From DASYXW01 sp035934405 (GTDB taxonomy: Bacteria; Acidobacteriota; Terriglobia; UBA7540): DNA of 64,000 nucleotides. A program made the translations under genes and the position numbers. This document shows positions 7,775 through 15,551 of this stretch, one piece after another. A model generated the notes under the pieces. It did not search any database and had not been told where the DNA came from. It was given only the letters and a program-made list of their open reading frames with translations. Location of the stretch: the NCBI GenBank assembly GCA_035934405.1, contig DASYXW010000044.1, positions 124,001-188,000 of the forward strand. Direction: 5' to 3'. How positions within the stretch are numbered: position 1 is the first letter of the stretch; every line of letters begins with the position of its first letter.

Positions 7775-8529
7775 CCTTGACCTTCCTGGGAACCGGCACC
7801 TCCACCGGCGTTCCCACGATTGGCTGCGGGTGCGCGGTCTGCCGGTCCTCCGATCCTCGCGACCAGCGTACCCGGCCCTCGATACAGCTCGAGTTCGGCG
7901 GCCGCGTGGTGGTGATGGACACCACGCCCGACTTTCGCCAGCAGGCGCTGCGCGCCGGCATGAACCGGCTGGACGCCGTGGTCTTCACGCACGATCACGC
8001 CGACCACGTTCTCGGGCTCGACGATGTTCGCGTGTTCTACTTTCGCCAGCAAGTTCCCATTCCCATTTACGCCGACGCGCAGACCATGGCGAGCCTGCGC
8101 CGCATTTACGCCTACATTTTCGATCAGACGTATGCTTACGGGGGTCTCGCCAAGCTGGACCCGCACTTGATCGAGGGGCCGTTCGACTTGTGGGGCCAGG
8201 CGTTCACGCCGCTCACCGTTCTGCACGGGCATCAGCCGATCCTGGGTTTTCGCTTCGGCCGCGCGGCTTACCTCACGGATTTCAGCGTGGTCCCGGAAGC
8301 GACACTTGCCCTGCTCGAAGGCCTGGACGTGCTCGTGCTCGATGCGCTGCGCCACAAGCCGCATCCGACGCACTCGACCGTTGAACAGTCGCTCGACCTG
8401 GTCGCGCGCCTGAAGCCGCAGCGCGCCTTCTTCACCCACATCGCTCACGAACTGGGCCACGAGGCGACGAACGCGCAGTTGCCGCCACACGTGCGGCTGG
8501 CGCACGATGGACTGAAGCTAGACCTGTAG
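7771..8529 (+). CDS. PhnP-like metallo-beta-lactamase hydrolase
   Basis: A 252-residue metallo-beta-lactamase-fold protein of the PhnP/RNase Z-like branch: MTLTFLGTGTSTGVPTIGC at the start, CxC-xx-C cysteines (GCGCAVCRS) that form the family's structural zinc site, the metal motif THDHADH at about 73-79, and later metal ligands in LHGH, YLTDFS and FFTHIAHELGH. PhnP proteins are phosphodiesterases acting on cyclic phosphates; the true substrate here cannot be read. It starts inside the DUF1844 stop and ends 3 bases before ribF, so the three form one operon. Confidence 0.85.
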   Translation: MTLTFLGTGTSTGVPTIGCGCAVCRSSDPRDQRTRPSIQLEFGGRVVVMDTTPDFRQQALRAGMNRLDAVVFTHDHADHVLGLDDVRVFYFRQQVPIPIYADAQTMASLRRIYAYIFDQTYAYGGLAKLDPHLIEGPFDLWGQAFTPLTVLHGHQPILGFRFGRAAYLTDFSVVPEATLALLEGLDVLVLDALRHKPHPTHSTVEQSLDLVARLKPQRAFFTHIAHELGHEATNAQLPPHVRLAHDGLKLDL

Positions 8530-8532
8530 TCT

Positions 8533-9507
8533 ATGCGTGTCATTCGTGATTTCCGGGAGTTGCGGGAGCCGCTTCAGGCGAGCGTGGTGACGGTCGGCAA
8601 CTTCGACGGCGTGCACCTGGCGCATCAGGAGTTGATGCGGGAGGTCGTCCGCGGGGCGGGATCTCTCGGCGTAACCTCGGCGGCGCTCACTTTTGATCCG
8701 CATCCGACGCGGGTGCTCGCCCCCGAGCGCGCGCCCCGGCTTCTCACGCCGCTCGAGCAGAAAGTGCGTCTCATCGAGGGGCTCGGTATCGAGCTGCTCG
8801 TCGTCCTGCCGTTTGCGCCGGAGCTCGCAGCGCTCTTGCCCGCTGAGTTCGTCCATGAGATCATCGCCGGCCAGTTGCGCGCCCGGCTAGTCCGGGTGGG
8901 TCCCGACTTCCGCTTCGGCCGCCGCCAGGCGGGTAACGTCGCGCTGCTCGGTGAACTCGCGCGGCAGGAAGGATTCAGGCTCGAAGTGTCGCCGGTGCTC
9001 GAATTCCGTGGTGAGCGCGTTTCCAGCTCGCGCATCCGGGAGGAACTTGTTGCGGGTCGCGTCCATCGCGCCGGACGCCTGCTGGGCCGGCCGTTCTCGG
9101 TGTGTGGCGAGATTGTGGAAGGTCTCGGCATTGGCGCCCGGCAGACGGTGCCCACACTCAATCTCGCGCCTTACAAAGAGCAGTTGCCGCGCCAGGGCGT
9201 TTACGTCACGCGCACGAGGCTGGGCGAGCAGTGGCACGAGTCGGTGACCAACGTGGGACATAAGCCGACCTTCGGCGAGCATCGGCTGACGGTGGAATCG
9301 TTCCTGCTGAATGTGGGTGGCGCGATTTCCGCGCGTGAGATGGAGATTGAGTTCCTCCATCGGCTGCGGGATGAGATGAAGTTCCCGGATGCCGCCGCGT
9401 TGAAGGCTCAAATTCAAAGAGATGCTCACCGCTCGCTTCAATTCTTCCGCTTCCTTCATCTTTTCAAGACAATTGCACCGCAGAGAGCGCAGAGGACGCA
9501 AAGGTAG
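8533..9507 (+). CDS. ribF: Bifunctional riboflavin kinase / FAD synthetase
   Basis: A 324-residue RibF, which converts riboflavin to FMN and then FAD in the cytoplasm. The N-terminal nucleotidyltransferase domain has VTVGNFDGVHLAHQ and TFDPHPTRVL, and ends at VSSSRIREELVAGRV. The riboflavin kinase domain follows at about 185-310, with GLGIGARQTVPTLNL (the family PTxN motif) and GVYVTRT. The last 15 or so residues (IAPQRAQRTQR) are encoded by a 9-bp-period repeat at 9476-9504, so the natural C-terminus has been extended or replaced by repeat. No FMN riboswitch is seen upstream. Confidence 0.95.
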   Translation: MRVIRDFRELREPLQASVVTVGNFDGVHLAHQELMREVVRGAGSLGVTSAALTFDPHPTRVLAPERAPRLLTPLEQKVRLIEGLGIELLVVLPFAPELAALLPAEFVHEIIAGQLRARLVRVGPDFRFGRRQAGNVALLGELARQEGFRLEVSPVLEFRGERVSSSRIREELVAGRVHRAGRLLGRPFSVCGEIVEGLGIGARQTVPTLNLAPYKEQLPRQGVYVTRTRLGEQWHESVTNVGHKPTFGEHRLTVESFLLNVGGAISAREMEIEFLHRLRDEMKFPDAAALKAQIQRDAHRSLQFFRFLHLFKTIAPQRAQRTQR

Positions 9508-9545
9508 AATGCTCTCGGCGTGCTCTGCGTCCTCCGCGGTGAAAG
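9476..9545. repeat. 9-bp-period repeat pair, inverted
   Basis: Left part 9476-9504 (ACC then GCAGAGAGC, GCAGAGGAC, GCAAAGG) in plus orientation; right part 9511-9545 carries the same family in minus orientation (reverse complement begins CCTTTCACCGCGGAGGACGC). It lies across the ribF 3' end and the amidase 3' end. Confidence 0.85.
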
Positions 9546-9547
9546 GC

Positions 9548-10981
9548 TCAAGCCGAGACCGGCGGCCGGTGCCCTGCCCAGGGTTGCGCGGATTCGAGTT
9601 GCGAGGCCAGCCGGAACAGTGTTGCCTCGTCACCGAAGCGTCCGAAGAAATGCGCGCCCACCGGCAATCCTTCCGAGTTCCAGTAAAGCGGCACCGACAT
9701 CGCCGGCTGGCCGGTCGTGTTGGCGATCGGCGTGAACGGGCAGAACTGGGTGGCGCGGTAGAGGCCGTACAGGGGATTTTCCGGCGGCGAATCGAAGGAG
9801 CCGAGCGGCAATGGTGGCTCGGCCAGCGTGGGCGTGAGCCAGGCATCGTAGTCGAGCATGAAGCGCGCGATGTCGCGGCTCATGTTTTGCAGGGCCAGCC
9901 AGGCCAGCTCGTATGCGGAGCCAGTAACCGCGCGCCCCTGCTGGTACAGCGCCCAGGTGAGCGGCTCGAAATCGCCTGCTGCCGGCGCACGGCCGAGAAG
10001 AGAAGCAAACGCATCGATGCCGGCGGCGCATCCCGCCGACCAGACGGTGATGAACGCCTGGCCGAAGAGGTCGCCATTGATCGCCGGCGCCGCTTCCACC
10101 AGTTCGTGTCCGAGACCGGCACAGAGTTTCGCGGCGACGTGCACGGCGGCGGCGCAGTCGGCGTGAATCGGGACGCCAGTGGACGCTTTCGTCGTGAAGG
10201 CGATGCGAAGCGGTCCTGGGTCGGCGCCGATTTCTTCGCTGAAGCGGCGCTTCGGCGGTGGCGCCCAGTAGGGATCGCCGGCGTCGGGACCGGCGGTGGA
10301 GTCGAGCAGCGCGGCGCTGTCGCGCACGGTGCGGGTGAGCGCGTGCTCGACCACGAGGCCGCCCATGATGTCGCCCACGTCGGGCCCGAGCGGGTTGCGG
10401 GCTCGCGTCGGCTTCAGGCCGAACAGGCCGCAACAGGAAGCGGGAATGCGAATCGAACCGCCGCCGTCGTTGGCGTGCGCGAAGGGAACGAGACCCGCGG
10501 CGACGGCCGCGGCAGCGCCGCCGCTCGAGCCGCCTGTTGTGCGCCCGAGATTCCAGGGATTGCGCGCGGGGCCGAACAGTCGCGACTCGGTGGTGGGAAG
10601 AATGCCAAACTCGGGCAGGTTCGTCTTGCCGAGGATCACCAGGCCGGTGCGCTTGAGTCTTCGCACCAGTTCGCTGTCGTGGTCGGGGACGTAGTCGCGC
10701 AGGAACGCTGTGCCCGCCGTATAGCGGACGCCAGCGCAAAAGGCCACGATGTCTTTCACGAGATAAGGGACGCCGCGAAACAGGCCGTCGGAGAGCTCGT
10801 TCCTCGCGGCATCGCGCGCCTGCTCATACATCGGGGTGACGACGGCGTTCAACTGCGGGTTCAGCCGCTCGATGCGATCGATCGCGGCGTCCACAAGCTC
10901 GATGGGCTTGATCTCCTTGCGACGGACGAGTTCGGCCTGGGCAGTGGCGTCAAGGTAGGCGAGTTCCTGGAGCGTCGGCAT
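9548..10981 (-). CDS. Amidase signature family hydrolase
   Basis: A 477-residue amidase. The Ser-cisSer-Lys triad is visible: Lys76 (VPYLVKDIV), the GGSSGG loop at 150-155 and the nucleophile Ser176 in DGGGSIRIPAS. The family hydrolyses amide bonds, either of free amides or as GatA in tRNA transamidation; without gatB or gatC nearby and with the divergent C-terminal half, a free-substrate amidase is more likely. The ATG at 10981 (MPTLQELAYL) was chosen; the 21 codons before it are translated repeat. The gene is bracketed by inverted 9-bp-period repeats. Confidence 0.88.
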   Translation of the reverse strand: MPTLQELAYLDATAQAELVRRKEIKPIELVDAAIDRIERLNPQLNAVVTPMYEQARDAARNELSDGLFRGVPYLVKDIVAFCAGVRYTAGTAFLRDYVPDHDSELVRRLKRTGLVILGKTNLPEFGILPTTESRLFGPARNPWNLGRTTGGSSGGAAAAVAAGLVPFAHANDGGGSIRIPASCCGLFGLKPTRARNPLGPDVGDIMGGLVVEHALTRTVRDSAALLDSTAGPDAGDPYWAPPPKRRFSEEIGADPGPLRIAFTTKASTGVPIHADCAAAVHVAAKLCAGLGHELVEAAPAINGDLFGQAFITVWSAGCAAGIDAFASLLGRAPAAGDFEPLTWALYQQGRAVTGSAYELAWLALQNMSRDIARFMLDYDAWLTPTLAEPPLPLGSFDSPPENPLYGLYRATQFCPFTPIANTTGQPAMSVPLYWNSEGLPVGAHFFGRFGDEATLFRLASQLESAQPWAGHRPPVSA

Positions 10982-10996
10982 CTTTCTGTAAGCACC

Positions 10997-11072
10997 TTTC
11001 ACCGCGGAGGTCGCAGAGAACGCTGAGAGCCGAATGCTGTTCACCGCAGAGGACGCGGAGAGCGCGAAAAGT
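10997..11072. repeat. 9-bp-period repeats, two direct copies
   Basis: CCTTTCACCGCGGAGGTCGC with following units (10997-11038), then TTCACCGCAGAGGACGCGG with following units (11040-11072). The first is a close match to the reverse complement of 9511-9545. The second encodes the C-terminus of the GxxExxY protein. Confidence 0.85.
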
Positions 11073-11463
11073 CAGGAAAGTCATGGACCAGCCGGCGGAT
11101 TCCGTCCTTCAATACCATCACGTTGAAGTTGATGAGCAGGCCAATCCTGCATCCGGAAAGTTTCAGGTACGAGCGCACCTGAGCTTGGTGAATGGGCGCT
11201 AAGGCATCCACAGCCTTGACTTCAACAATGACGGCTCCTTCGGCCAGCAGGTCGAGTCTGTATCCGCAGTCCAATTTCACGTCTTTGTATACGAGCGGCA
11301 GCGGCTTCTGTTGTTCGATTCTCAATCCGCGCTGCGCGAGCTCAAAGGCCAAGCAGGCTTCATAAGACGATTCGAGAAGACCCGGCCCAAGCATCCGGTG
11401 CACTTCGATGGCGCCACCGATGATTCCGTTGGTGATCTCATTCAGTCTCTCCTTCTCTGTCAT
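11041..11463 (-). CDS. GxxExxY protein, PD-(D/E)XK nuclease superfamily
   Basis: A 140-residue member of the GxxExxY family (PDDEXK_3). The naming motif is GLLESSY (Gly28, Glu31, Tyr34), and the nuclease-fold motif is Asp71 in YRLDLL with Glu81 and Lys83 in VIVEVKA. The function of the family is unknown; it is often present in many copies per genome. The last ten residues (FSRSPRPLR) are read from a 9-bp-period repeat, and further copies lie upstream at 11507-11535 and 11578-11602, so the gene and its repeats may form one unit. Confidence 0.88.
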   Translation of the reverse strand: MTEKERLNEITNGIIGGAIEVHRMLGPGLLESSYEACLAFELAQRGLRIEQQKPLPLVYKDVKLDCGYRLDLLAEGAVIVEVKAVDALAPIHQAQVRSYLKLSGCRIGLLINFNVMVLKDGIRRLVHDFPDFSRSPRPLR

Positions 11464-11506
11464 CTCCGCGTCCGTCCCGCAGCCTTCGTTCCCTGCGAAT
11501 GCTCTT

Positions 11507-11605
11507 AACCGCCGAGGTCACAGAGAGCGCGAAGAGTTGCAGCCTCTGCTTTCCCATCATCCGGCCGTGTAACTCCGCGACCTCAGCGCTCTTTGCGGTG
11601 AGTGG
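11507..11605. repeat. 9-bp-period repeats upstream of the GxxExxY gene
   Basis: A plus-orientation copy at 11507-11535 (ACCGCCGAGGTCACAGAGAG) and a minus-orientation copy at 11578-11602, whose reverse complement begins CCACTCACCGCAAAGAGCGC, about 40 bp apart. Confidence 0.8.
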
Positions 11606-11618
11606 TCTTCCCTTGCCG

Positions 11619-12785
11619 CTAACGCAACACAGTCAGCGGACTCTCGGCGGCCGGTTCAGCGTCGAGAAGCGGCGCCGTGGAGGCCACGCCTGCCGTCTTG
11701 TCGGCGACGAAGCGGTCGATTTCTTCGAGCAGCGCCGGGACGATTTCTTCTTCTTTAACGCGGCGGATAGCTTTGCCTTCGCGATAGATCATGCCGTTGC
11801 CGCGGCCGGCGGCGACGCCGAGGTCGGCGGAGCTGGCTTCGCCGGGGCCGTTGACTGCGCAACCCATCACCGCGAGCGACAGCGGCATCTTGATGTGTTT
11901 GGTGGCTTGCTCGATTTCACCCGCAATCTTGAAGAGGTCCACTTCGAGACGCCCGCAGGTGGGGCAGGCAATGACCACGGGACCGCGGCTGCGCAGCTCA
12001 AGCGACTTGAGCAGCTCGTAGGCCACGCGCACTTCCTCGACGGAGTCGGTGGCGAGCGAAACTCGAATGGTATCGCCGATGCCTTCCGCCAGCAGCATCC
12101 CGAGGCCGACGCAGGACTTGATGGTGCCGGAGAACTGAGTGCCCGCCTCGGTGATGCCGAGGTGGAACGGATAGTCGACTTGGCCGGCTAACAGACGGTA
12201 GGCGGCCACGGTCATCTTGACGTTCGAGGCTTTAAGGGAAACGATAATGTCGGTGAAGCCAAGCTCCTCAAGAATCCCGATGTGGTAGAGGGCGCTCTCG
12301 ACCATGCCCTGCGGCGTGGGGTAGCCGTACTTTTCAATCAGGCGGCGTTCGAGCGAGCCGGCGTTGACGCCGATGCGAATCGGCACGCGCTGCTCCTGCG
12401 CCCGGCGGACCACGACGCGCACTTTCTCGGCGTCGCCGATGTTGCCGGGATTGATGCGCAGTTTGTCGATGCCGGCGTCGAGCGCCATCAGCGCGAACTT
12501 ATACTGGAAATGGATGTCCGAGACCAGGATCGAATCCGGACATCGCTTCCGGATTGCAGGCAGCGCCTGCGCGGCTTCGAGATCGGGCACGGCGAGGCGC
12601 ACGATCTCGCACCCAGCGGCTTCCATCTGCTGGATTTGCTCGACGGTTCTCTCCACGTCGCGCGTGTCCGTCTTGGTCATCGACTGCACGACGATCGAGG
12701 CGTCGCCGCCGATCGTCAGGCGTCCGACTTTGACGGGCCGCGTCTGGCGGCGGGGAGGGAAATACTCGGTATCACTGAAGTTCAT
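11619..12785 (-). CDS. ispG: 4-hydroxy-3-methylbut-2-enyl diphosphate synthase
   Basis: A 388-residue IspG (GcpE), the 4Fe-4S enzyme that converts methylerythritol cyclodiphosphate to HMBPP, the penultimate MEP-pathway step. Conserved segments are VQSMTKTDTRDV, the TIM-barrel stretch LRINPGNIG, and the cluster cysteines in CPTCGR and MGCAVNGPGE. The ATG at 12785 (MNFSDTEYFPPRRQTRPV) matches family N-termini; upstream in-frame sequence is not conserved. It lies in the same leftward run as dxr, the first committed enzyme of the pathway. Confidence 0.95.
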   Translation of the reverse strand: MNFSDTEYFPPRRQTRPVKVGRLTIGGDASIVVQSMTKTDTRDVERTVEQIQQMEAAGCEIVRLAVPDLEAAQALPAIRKRCPDSILVSDIHFQYKFALMALDAGIDKLRINPGNIGDAEKVRVVVRRAQEQRVPIRIGVNAGSLERRLIEKYGYPTPQGMVESALYHIGILEELGFTDIIVSLKASNVKMTVAAYRLLAGQVDYPFHLGITEAGTQFSGTIKSCVGLGMLLAEGIGDTIRVSLATDSVEEVRVAYELLKSLELRSRGPVVIACPTCGRLEVDLFKIAGEIEQATKHIKMPLSLAVMGCAVNGPGEASSADLGVAAGRGNGMIYREGKAIRRVKEEEIVPALLEEIDRFVADKTAGVASTAPLLDAEPAAESPLTVLR

Positions 12786-12917
12786 TTCTTGTCCTTTGTG
12801 CCCTGGTTCCGTCTGCGGGGCGGGCACCGGGCGATCGCCGTTACACGCTGGTAGTCGCTTCTGCACATGGGGCACCAGCGGGCTGGCAATTGGGCCACTC
12901 TAAGAGAGGTTCCAAAG

Positions 12918-13616
12918 CTACCTTTCCAACAGCGCCGAGATAAGGGGCACTCGCTCGATCGTCGAAAAGACGAGACCACTTCCGTTCCCGGCAAACGAAA
13001 TCGTCCCGCCGGCGGGAAGCGAGGTGGATACGCCCTCCGATAAAAGCCCTCCACTCAGCGTTTGGGAGTGCCCGCGTGCGTCGGTCCAGGAGAAGGTGCC
13101 CTGGCACACCTGTCCACCCTGCGTGGCGACGTCCAGTTCGACAGGACGACCGCTGAGGTTAGTGTAATAAACCGAGGAACCGGTCCCACATGGGCTGGCG
13201 ACGGGGGAAGGCGCGAACAGGCTACCAAGGCTCGCCGCCTCGCCTCGTTGTAATTCCCAAGAGAAGACCGGGGCGAACCCCGACGTGGGAATCGTGCTCC
13301 ACGAAATGACCCCTTCGGCCGGAAGCGACGTGGAAACGACCGCCGAGAAGCCATACTTCACCGTGAGGGTCTGTGAGTGCCCTTGAGCATCCGTCCATGC
13401 TAGAGAGGTGCTGCTGCACCCATTCAAGACTATGAGACCCACGCTGAGCAACAGCTCAAAATGCATGGGGTGGGACGTCAGATTACGATACAGTGTGCCG
13501 CCGGACCCGCATGCGCCGCTACCCGCGATTTCCGACCCCACGCTGCCGAAGCTCTCTGATTTGCCACAGAGCAACTCCGCAACGGTAAGCGCAAAGAGAA
13601 AGCAAGCCTTTTTCAT
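12918..13616 (-). CDS. Small secreted protein with duplicated domain
   Basis: A 232-residue protein from the ATG at 13616, preceded by a strong GAGGAGGAAG ribosome-binding site. It starts with a signal peptide (MKKACFLFALTVAELLCG). The mature part is two copies of a domain of about 85 residues: each has a CGSG or CGTG turn, LYRNLTSHP or YYTNLSGRP, a later Cys (NGCSS or QVCQG), WTDAxGHSQTL, and VSTSLPAxGxISx. The paired cysteines suggest one disulfide per domain. I do not recognise the family; the fold looks all-beta. It sits between rseP and ispG. Confidence 0.7.
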   Translation of the reverse strand: MKKACFLFALTVAELLCGKSESFGSVGSEIAGSGACGSGGTLYRNLTSHPMHFELLLSVGLIVLNGCSSTSLAWTDAQGHSQTLTVKYGFSAVVSTSLPAEGVISWSTIPTSGFAPVFSWELQRGEAASLGSLFAPSPVASPCGTGSSVYYTNLSGRPVELDVATQGGQVCQGTFSWTDARGHSQTLSGGLLSEGVSTSLPAGGTISFAGNGSGLVFSTIERVPLISALLER

Positions 13617-13744
13617 TTTCTCTTCCTCCTCGTTTCGGCAAATGCCAAGCCTTTGAAGGTCCCCCTTACCCGTCCCGACAAGCCGGGACACCCCTTTGCT
13701 ACGCTCAGGGCAAGCTCTCTCCCGAGGGAGAGGGCCAAGCCGGT

Positions 13745-13795
13745 GGAACCAATCATCCAACCACCCGATCACTCAATCACTCGATCGCTCAATAC
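13745..13795. repeat. Short-period repeat downstream of rseP
   Basis: Degenerate units CCGATCACT, CAATCACT, CGATCGCT, CAATACG with 7-9 bp spacing at the rseP stop codon. Confidence 0.5.
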
Positions 13796-15183
13796 GGCCG
13801 CAGGCTCTTCATGATGTCGTTATAGGTAACGAACACGACCAGCAGCAAGAGGACGGCCATGCCGACCTGGATCACGCGTTCCTTCACCTTCAGGCTCAGG
13901 TCGCGGCGGATCACTCCTTCGATGAGCAGCAGCAGAATGCCGCCGCCATCGAGAATCGGAATCGGCAGCAGGTTGAAGATACCCAATTGCAGGCTGAGGT
14001 AAGCGACCACGGGAATCAGCGTGGCGATGCCCTCGCGATAGTATTCGCCGGAGATCTGGGCGATGCCGACCGGACCGGAGAGCGACCTGGGCGACACCTG
14101 GCGCGTGAGAAGCTTGCCCAGGAGGTTAAAGGTTTCGAGGGTGGAGCGAACATTGTCGTCCACCGAGTTTGCAAGAGCGAGCCCCCACGGCAACTGGCGC
14201 ACCACTTCTTCCTCGCGAAACGACACGCCGATGCGCCACTTCTTTTCGTTATCGCCGGCCGCGGTGGTATAGACGGGCTCGACCGGGATATCGAGCTGCT
14301 GTCCGGCGCGCTGCACGGTCAAATCCACAGTCTTCCCAGCCCCATCCTGCAAGGCGCGGACGACGGCGGCGGAATCCGGAATCTTCTTGCCGTCAAGGGC
14401 CACGATGCGGTCGCCGGTTTTGAGACCGGCCTTGGCGGCGGGGAAATCCGGCTCGACCGGGCCGACAATAGGGGGCGAATCCGGCAACCACCCGGCGAAT
14501 CCCAGCTCGTCGGGCCCTTCCGCCTTGGGAACGAGGGTGAGGCTGATGCGCCGACCGTCGCGCACCACTTCCACGGGCAACGCGTGTCCCGCGGAGGTGG
14601 CGACGGCGGGGACAACGTCTTCCCACTTCGGGTTCGCGTCGGTGCCGAGGAGCACGATGAGGTCGCCGGGGACGATGCCGGCCTTCGCCGCCGGTGAATC
14701 CGATTCCACATAGCCGACGCGGGCGGGCTGTTCGGCGTATGCCGGTTTCTCAAAATGGACCTTGTACACGGCGGCGAGCATGAGCACGGCGAGCGCCACG
14801 TTCATGGCAGGTCCCGCCACCATGATGAGGAAGCGCTGCCAGCGCGGCCGGTTGGGGAACTCATCCGGGCTCGGCGTGGACTCCTGTACTTGCCCTTGAA
14901 CCTCGCCGAGGTTTTCGCCCGCCATCTTGACGTAGCCGCCGAGCGGAAGGAGGCTCAAGCGATAATCGGTGTGAGAGGGCTCTTCGTCGGTGAGCTTGCC
15001 CCAAGTGAACGCGCCGCGCTTGACGCCGAACAGCCGCTGGCCGAAGCCGAACGAGAAGGTCATGACTCGGACGCCACACAGTTTCGCCACCAGGAAATGC
15101 CCGGCCTCGTGGACGAAAACCAGCAGGCCAAGGACGACGATGACCACGGCGGCGTCAGTGAAGAAATTAGACAGTGCGTTCAC
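13789..15183 (-). CDS. rseP: Site-2 protease (RseP/RasP family)
   Basis: A 464-residue intramembrane zinc metalloprotease that cleaves membrane-bound anti-sigma factors and similar substrates. The active site is HEAGH (His25, Glu26, His29) in the first membrane helix; two PDZ domains follow at about 175-330 (RVGYVESDSPAAKAGIVPGD and VEPDFPAAKAGLKTGDRIVAL); the third ligand motif is LLPIPILDGG near 410, and helices close the C-terminus. Its place beside dxr, cdsA and uppS is the usual bacterial order. A 368-bp AT-rich gap separates it from dxr, so it may have its own promoter. Confidence 0.95.
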   Translation of the reverse strand: MNALSNFFTDAAVVIVVLGLLVFVHEAGHFLVAKLCGVRVMTFSFGFGQRLFGVKRGAFTWGKLTDEEPSHTDYRLSLLPLGGYVKMAGENLGEVQGQVQESTPSPDEFPNRPRWQRFLIMVAGPAMNVALAVLMLAAVYKVHFEKPAYAEQPARVGYVESDSPAAKAGIVPGDLIVLLGTDANPKWEDVVPAVATSAGHALPVEVVRDGRRISLTLVPKAEGPDELGFAGWLPDSPPIVGPVEPDFPAAKAGLKTGDRIVALDGKKIPDSAAVVRALQDGAGKTVDLTVQRAGQQLDIPVEPVYTTAAGDNEKKWRIGVSFREEEVVRQLPWGLALANSVDDNVRSTLETFNLLGKLLTRQVSPRSLSGPVGIAQISGEYYREGIATLIPVVAYLSLQLGIFNLLPIPILDGGGILLLLIEGVIRRDLSLKVKERVIQVGMAVLLLLVVFVTYNDIMKSLRPY

Positions 15184-15551
15184 GCGCCTCGCCGACCCCC
15201 TCGAAGTAGTGTTTTCATAGACCTAACGGTTTCGTTTGGCGCTTTTGGGCCGTTTTTTGTTATTTTTATTGGTAACAATTCTTGCCAAAATATCTTAATA
15301 AAAATATAAATATGCACCGAATATTATCTATTTAATCTATTCACAAGTATGATCCGGGTCGACGGGTCCAAGGGAGTGTAGCGCCGGGGAGCGCCAGCCT
15401 TTCGAGTTGATCCCTGAGCGCTCAGGGTACGTTGTCGAGGGTTGATTCGACCCTTGTTATCAGTAAGTTGACGGATTTTATACAGTAAGTGTCCCATTTT
15501 GAATCACCTGACGGCTTTCGATGTTTGCCCGGACGCCCCTATCCTGTATTT
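15184..15551. other. AT-rich, structured intergenic region
   Basis: No gene is seen. Bases 15215-15350 are markedly AT-rich for this genome and include an imperfect inverted repeat TTGGTAA-N6-TTGCCAA (15270-15289) that could be an operator or promoter region for rseP. A perfect palindrome CCCTGAGCGCTCAGGG lies at 15412-15427, followed by AGGGT-N7-ACCCT. AAGTTGACGG is repeated near 15464 and at the dxr 3' end near 15556, with CTGACGG between. Confidence 0.6.

Noticed and set aside
8440..8540. FMN riboswitch before ribF
   Set aside because: The gap to the upstream gene is 3 bases, so there is no leader; no RFN-like sequence seen.
9422..11026. A 534-codon open frame on the plus strand opposite the amidase
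   Set aside because: It is the antisense of a clear amidase; its composition (Arg, Gly, Ala rich, no domain) is that of a GC-rich shadow frame.
9476..11605. An insertion sequence or transposon spanning the amidase
   Set aside because: No transposase or target-site duplication is visible; the inverted 9-bp repeats are of a dispersed type, so a transposon is possible but unsupported.
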